Assembly: GCA_030601615.1 (NCBI GenBank)
Contig: JAUVTH010000040.1
Span: 1-9,918, forward strand
Reading direction: 5' to 3'
Length of the DNA stretch: 9,918 nt
Source of the DNA: Gemmatimonadota bacterium
GTDB lineage: Bacteria; Gemmatimonadota; Gemmatimonadetes; Palauibacterales; Palauibacteraceae
In this document: positions 6,636 through 9,918 of the stretch, one piece after another
How the letters are laid out: every line of letters starts with the position of its first letter
Position numbering within the stretch: the stretch's first letter is position 1
The notes under the pieces: generated by a model
Told to the model about the DNA's origin: nothing
Databases searched by the model: none
Seen by the model: the letters and a program-made list of their open reading frames with translations, nothing else
Translations under genes and position numbers: made by a program

Positions 6636-7313
6636 ATGTCCAATCGGACGAATCGGTGGTCGGCAGGGATGTTCATCGCCCGGGCGTTTCCGGTCCTGCT
6701 GGTCGTGCTGGCACTTCCGGGCGTGGCCATCGCACAGTCGACCGCTGATACGACATCCGCGGACGGCTTCGAGCTGACGGGCTATCTCGGAGCCTTCACG
6801 CCGCTGGCGAAGCTGGCGGACTCAGGCGATTCGCTGCGTGCTGAGTTCTCGACCAAGATCGCCTACGGACTGGAGCTCGACTACTGGTTCGGGAACTTCG
6901 GCGTTGGACTGAACGGGAACTACGCACGCCCCAACCTGACTCTCCAGATCGTAGAAGAAGTGGGCTTTCCGATTTCTCTGGACCTCGGGGCGACCGACGT
7001 GTGGATGGCGACGCTGAACCTGATGTGGCGCCCACAGCTCAAGGGCAGCGCGTCGATGGTCCGGCCGTACTTCGCGGTGGGACCGGGAGTCGTCAGTGTC
7101 ATGTATCCGGCCGATCGCGAGTTCGACGTCGAAGACGAAACCCGGTTTGCGGTAGCGCTCGCTGCAGGGGCGCAGATCGAGATCAACTCGGGATGGTTCG
7201 CGCGGCTGGACCTGCGCGATTATATCTCGCAGTTCAATACCGAGCCGTTTGCCGAGTCGAAGACGCAGCACGATCTGATCACGTCGGTCGGTCTGGGGTA
7301 CGCTTTCCATTGA
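6636..7313 (+). CDS. Small outer-membrane beta-barrel-like protein
   Basis: A 225-residue exported protein, probably an 8-stranded outer-membrane barrel of the OmpA/OmpW size class. Residues 1-33 are a signal peptide with a long hydrophobic core (FPVLLVVLALPGVAIA) and cleavage before Q34. The mature part alternates hydrophobic and polar residues in strand-like pieces with aromatic ends: FELTGYLGAFTPL, KIAYGLELDYWFGNFGVGLNGNY, VWMATLNLMWRPQ, VRPYFAVGPGVVSVMY, RFAVALAAGAQIEIN, WFARLDLRDYIS, and the C-terminal LITSVGLGYAFH. The end is aromatic-rich but finishes in His rather than the usual Phe. AGGAG lies 6 bases before the ATG; the open frame extends much further upstream but overlaps the propeller gene and lacks a signal there. 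It follows the YVTN gene on the same strand. The ligand or role is unknown. Confidence 0.85.
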   Translation: MSNRTNRWSAGMFIARAFPVLLVVLALPGVAIAQSTADTTSADGFELTGYLGAFTPLAKLADSGDSLRAEFSTKIAYGLELDYWFGNFGVGLNGNYARPNLTLQIVEEVGFPISLDLGATDVWMATLNLMWRPQLKGSASMVRPYFAVGPGVVSVMYPADREFDVEDETRFAVALAAGAQIEINSGWFARLDLRDYISQFNTEPFAESKTQHDLITSVGLGYAFH

Positions 7314-7332
7314 GGCCGGTGAACAGTCGGCC
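7314..7332 (+). terminator. Hairpin after the outer-membrane protein gene
   Basis: GGCCG / CGGCC arms with a 9-base loop begin at the base after the stop codon. No U-tract follows, so terminator activity is uncertain. Confidence 0.25.
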
Positions 7333-7394
7333 CATGACAGGTTGCTGAAGAACCCTGATACGGCGGGTGGAGCGTTCGCCCGGCAGGAACCACG

Positions 7395-7937
7395 ATGGAA
7401 ATCGTACAGCCGCGTGTTCTCGTTTCCGAGGACGACATTCGACGCCGGGTCCGGGAGCTTGCCGCCCGCATCGAGGACGATTATGCCGACGCGGACGAGA
7501 TTCTTCTCCTCGGAGTCCTCCGGGGGGCGTTCATCTTTCTGGCCGATCTGGCCCGCGAGCTGACCGTACCGAGACGGATCGACTTCATAGCCCTGTCCAG
7601 CTACGAGAACGGCTCCAACTTCTCGGGCGGGGTGCGATTGATCATGGACTCCCGGATCAACGTGACCGGAAGGCACGTGCTGATCGTCGAGGACATCCTC
7701 GACTCAGGCCGGACGCTTTCCTATCTGCTGGAGACGTTCCAGGCCCGTCACCCTGCGTCGCTCAAGAGCTGCGTCCTGGTCCGAAAACCCGGCCAGGAGG
7801 TCGAGGTGGACGTGGACTACCTCGGTTTCGACATTCCGGACGAGTGGGTCGTGGGGTACGGACTCGACTATGGTGACCACTACCGCGCACTTCCCTACAT
7901 TGGTGTCGTAGAGCCGGGTGCGGACGACGACGTTTGA
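7395..7937 (+). CDS. hpt: Hypoxanthine phosphoribosyltransferase
   Basis: Cytoplasmic purine salvage enzyme that joins hypoxanthine (often guanine too) to PRPP, giving IMP (or GMP) and pyrophosphate. The 180 residues match the family's normal length. The PPi-binding loop is LRGAF (42-46) followed by IFLADLAREL. The flexible catalytic loop region is SSYENGSNFSGGVRL (68-82), where family members usually have SSYG, so Glu71 is a mild departure. The PRPP-binding motif VLIVEDILDSGRTL is at 95-108, with the acidic pair E99/D100. The C-terminal purine-binding segment PDEWVVGYGLDYGDHYR, then LPYIGVV, is near-canonical. AGGA lies 6 bases before the ATG. It is preceded by an unrelated outer-membrane protein gene 81 bases away and followed by a 337-base gap, so it may be transcribed alone. 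Confidence 0.95.
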   Translation: MEIVQPRVLVSEDDIRRRVRELAARIEDDYADADEILLLGVLRGAFIFLADLARELTVPRRIDFIALSSYENGSNFSGGVRLIMDSRINVTGRHVLIVEDILDSGRTLSYLLETFQARHPASLKSCVLVRKPGQEVEVDVDYLGFDIPDEWVVGYGLDYGDHYRALPYIGVVEPGADDDV

Positions 7938-7947
7938 CGACACCGCT

Positions 7948-7963
7948 CGGGCGAACTCGCCCG
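7948..7963 (+). terminator. Perfect hairpin after hpt
   Basis: CGGGCGA / TCGCCCG, 7-base arms around AC, starting 10 bases after the hpt stop. The stem is strong but no U-run follows. It may end or protect the hpt transcript. Confidence 0.35.
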
Positions 7964-8033
7964 CCACTCCGAACGGATCCACGGTTCGACCTCGGAATCA
8001 GCTTTCAGGAAGGCGTCAGAAGGCGATTCGCGC

Positions 8034-8060
8034 CACAATGTCCCGCGCCGGGACGTTGTG
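8034..8060. promoter_or_regulatory. 27-base palindrome upstream of korA
   Basis: Arms CACAATGTCCCG and CGGGACGTTGTG around CGC, symmetrical except for one T/G position. A further GTCCC at 8068-8072 repeats the half-site. It lies about 215 bases before korA and 97 after hpt. The symmetry and lack of a U-tract favour a protein-binding operator over a terminator. The binder is unknown. Confidence 0.4.
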
Positions 8061-8146
8061 ACAGGATGTCCCACGGCCGGAATTCCGCCACGAGGAGCCG
8101 AGTGGTTGGCGGGCCGGTTTTCTGCCACGTTTCGCGTCACGTCAGG

Positions 8147-8190
8147 TGGTTTCGACGGGCATGGATGATGCACCATCCGGTATGGTTTCG
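8147..8190. repeat. Direct repeats flanking a small inverted repeat upstream of korA
   Basis: TGGTTTCG occurs at 8147-8154 and 8183-8190. Between them is GGATG (8163-8167) / CATCC (8174-8178) with a 6-base loop. The repeats lie 85-128 bases before the korA start. They may be part of its control region, or chance. With the 8034-8060 palindrome this is all that stands out in the 337-base gap 7938-8274; no gene is seen there. Confidence 0.25.
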
Positions 8191-8274
8191 TGCGGCTCCG
8201 TTCCGGAGAGACGTCGGTCCCCCCGGGCGGACATAGGCTGCGACCGATGAGGAGATATAGGGGTAACTCGAACG

Positions 8275-9918
8275 ATGACGAGAACTCTCGTGGGTGACGA
8301 TACAGCTGTGAAGACGGGCCCGGAGAAGCGCCGGGTCCACACGATCCGTTCCCCCCAGTGTACCATCGAGGTGGTTTCCGATTCCGGCGAGGGCGCCCAG
8401 AAGTGCGGGCAGACCTTCGGCGCCGTGAGCGCGAAGATGGGCAACGGCGTGTGGACGGTGGAGATCAGCCCGGCGGAGATCCAGCCACCGCCCCGCAGCC
8501 CGGCCGGCGCGAGCGGAAACCGGATCCGCATCGGCGAAGACGTGGTGACCAACTGGGGCGACCGCACCAACGTATGCATCGCGTTCAACGAGCAGGTCCT
8601 TCTCGCGCGTCACATTCTCGACTCGCTCGAGGACGATGCGATCATCCTCGTCGAGAACATGTGGGCCACACACCCCGACGAGGACATCCGGGCCGAGTGG
8701 GCCGCCGTGATGGAGAAGCTCGGCACGCGGAACTACCGGATCATCGAAGTCCCGATGGAGGAGGAGTGTCTCACCATCGTGGACAACCCGCGCAAGGGCA
8801 AGAACATGTTCGTGCTCGGCATCCTGTGCTGGATGTTCGACCGCGACATGGATCTCACGCGCAACCAGATCGCGCACGCTTTCCGGAAAAAGGCCCCGGA
8901 GGTCACGCAGCGGAACTACGATCTCCTGGAGCTCGGGTACTCGTGGGCGGATGCCAACCTGGACGTCCGGATCGACGTCAGGCCCGGTCTGTCGGCCGAG
9001 AATACGCTCGTGATGAACGGCAACCAGGCGATCGCGTATGGCGCCGTGGCCGCCGGCATGGATCTGATGGCCATGTACCCGATCACCCCGGCCACTTCGG
9101 TCTCGCACCAGCTGGGCGAGATGTTCTACAAGTTCGGCGGGATGGTGCACCAGGCAGAGGATGAGATCGCCGCCGCGGGCGTAGCGATCGGCGCCTCGTA
9201 TTCGGGCAAGGTGGCGTTCACGATCACGTCGGGCCCGGGGCTGGCCCTCAAGACGGAGTTCCTCGGCCTTTCGGTGATGACCGAGATTCCCCTCGTCGTG
9301 GTGGACGTCCAGCGAGGTGGTCCGAGCACCGGCCTGCCGACCAAAGTCGAGCAGTCCGATCTCCTCGCGGCGATTTTCGGGCAGCCGGGGGACGCGCCGC
9401 ACGTGGTGATTGCGCCCGCTACGATCGAGGAGTGCTTCCATGCGATGATCACGGCGCGCAGGATCGCCGAGACGTTCCGCACGTTCGTCATCGTGATGAC
9501 AGACGCCAACCTGGCCACCGGAGTGCAGCCGTTTCCACGGCCCACGCTCGATCCGGCGTGGCAGGGCTCGCGTCCGGACATGTCGCCGATTCCGGAAGGG
9601 AAGCCGCCCTACGATTGGGACGAGCAGACCGGACTGTCCCGGCGCTTCATCCCCGGAACGCCGGGCGGCATGCACACGCTCACGGGCCTCGCGCACGACG
9701 AGAACAGCCGCGTGGCGTACGCGTCCGCGGTCAACCAGAAGAGCTCTACGATGCGCAGCCGGAAGATGGCCGTGCTTCACAGCACGCTGAAGCCGCCCGT
9801 GGTATACGGACCGGAGTCAGGCGACCTCCTGATCGTCGGGTGGGGCAGCACGAAGGGTGCGATCGAGGAGGCGGTGGACCGCGCGAAGGCTGAGGGCCTG
9901 TCGGTCTCCTCTGTGCAC
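8275..9918 (+). CDS. korA: 2-oxoacid:ferredoxin oxidoreductase, fused gamma-alpha subunit (partial, 3' end cut)
   Basis: Part of the thiamine-diphosphate enzyme that converts 2-oxoglutarate (or a related 2-oxoacid) and CoA to the acyl-CoA and CO2, reducing ferredoxin. There are 548 codons without a stop; the family runs to about 600-630 residues, so only the C-terminal end is missing. Residues about 30-205 are the gamma domain (SDSGEGAQKCGQTFG at 35-49, NRIRIGEDVVTNWGDRTNV at 82-100). The alpha domain starts near 245 (VMNGNQAIAYGAVAAGMD), with YPITP at 268-272, the conserved EDE at 295-297, TSGPGLALKTEFLGL (318-332) and RGGPSTGLPTK (347-357). The last domain begins near 515 (GDLLIVGWGSTKGAIEEA) and is cut by the window. 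The start follows an in-frame TGA at 8248; AGGGG lies 11 bases upstream, rather far. The korB beta subunit would be expected beyond the edge. Substrate specificity is inferred from family resemblance. Confidence 0.94.
   Translation, partial: MTRTLVGDDTAVKTGPEKRRVHTIRSPQCTIEVVSDSGEGAQKCGQTFGAVSAKMGNGVWTVEISPAEIQPPPRSPAGASGNRIRIGEDVVTNWGDRTNVCIAFNEQVLLARHILDSLEDDAIILVENMWATHPDEDIRAEWAAVMEKLGTRNYRIIEVPMEEECLTIVDNPRKGKNMFVLGILCWMFDRDMDLTRNQIAHAFRKKAPEVTQRNYDLLELGYSWADANLDVRIDVRPGLSAENTLVMNGNQAIAYGAVAAGMDLMAMYPITPATSVSHQLGEMFYKFGGMVHQAEDEIAAAGVAIGASYSGKVAFTITSGPGLALKTEFLGLSVMTEIPLVVVDVQRGGPSTGLPTKVEQSDLLAAIFGQPGDAPHVVIAPATIEECFHAMITARRIAETFRTFVIVMTDANLATGVQPFPRPTLDPAWQGSRPDMSPIPEGKPPYDWDEQTGLSRRFIPGTPGGMHTLTGLAHDENSRVAYASAVNQKSSTMRSRKMAVLHSTLKPPVVYGPESGDLLIVGWGSTKGAIEEAVDRAKAEGLSVSSVH

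Noticed and set aside
8137..9780. 547-codon open frame on the minus strand
   Set aside because: It lies antisense to korA, whose plus-strand frame carries clear family motifs (YPITP, RGGPSTGLPTK). The minus-strand product is Arg/His-rich with no recognisable domain, as expected for antisense of GC-rich codons.

Overview
The window is a GC-rich bacterial chromosomal segment with didderm traits: a small outer-membrane barrel protein, several exported proteins, and an ECF sigma factor paired with a membrane-anchored anti-sigma factor. It carries a class A RNase P RNA and a fused gamma-alpha 2-oxoacid:ferredoxin oxidoreductase subunit. Base composition and protein style fit Gemmatimonadota or a related didderm phylum. 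This is an impression from gene style, not a proven placement. No insertion sequence, prophage gene, tRNA or CRISPR array is visible.

Left part (20-4146, all minus strand): read in transcription order, there is an ECF sigma factor, a 712-residue ZAS-type anti-sigma factor overlapping it by ATGA, then after 115 bases a 68-residue exported peptide with three evenly spaced cysteines, and a 6-bladed-propeller-like exported protein overlapping the peptide by one base (TAATG). The anti-sigma protein is a long fusion: zinc-binding anti-sigma domain, one membrane segment, a beta-sandwich-like region, a helical-repeat region, and a thioredoxin-like end that has lost its catalytic residues. Together these look like a signal-transduction operon whose sensing parts lie outside the cytoplasm. 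It is the most unusual part of the window.

Middle (4147-5370): a 214-base divergent intergenic region carries three related copies of an ACCTGTATTTGCCG-like motif and separates the sigma operon from a small Cro/C1-type regulator gene (plus strand). Converging on that regulator gene is rnpB (minus strand, about 4810-5201), with a consensus -10 box just upstream of its expected 5' end.

Right part (5371-9918, all plus strand): an exported YVTN-type beta-propeller, a small outer-membrane beta-barrel-like protein, hypoxanthine phosphoribosyltransferase (hpt), a 337-base gap with several palindromes, and the first 548 codons of korA, which runs off the window end. The hpt and korA genes are housekeeping or central metabolism (purine salvage; ferredoxin-linked 2-oxoglutarate metabolism). 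The two genes before them are envelope or periplasmic proteins of unknown role.
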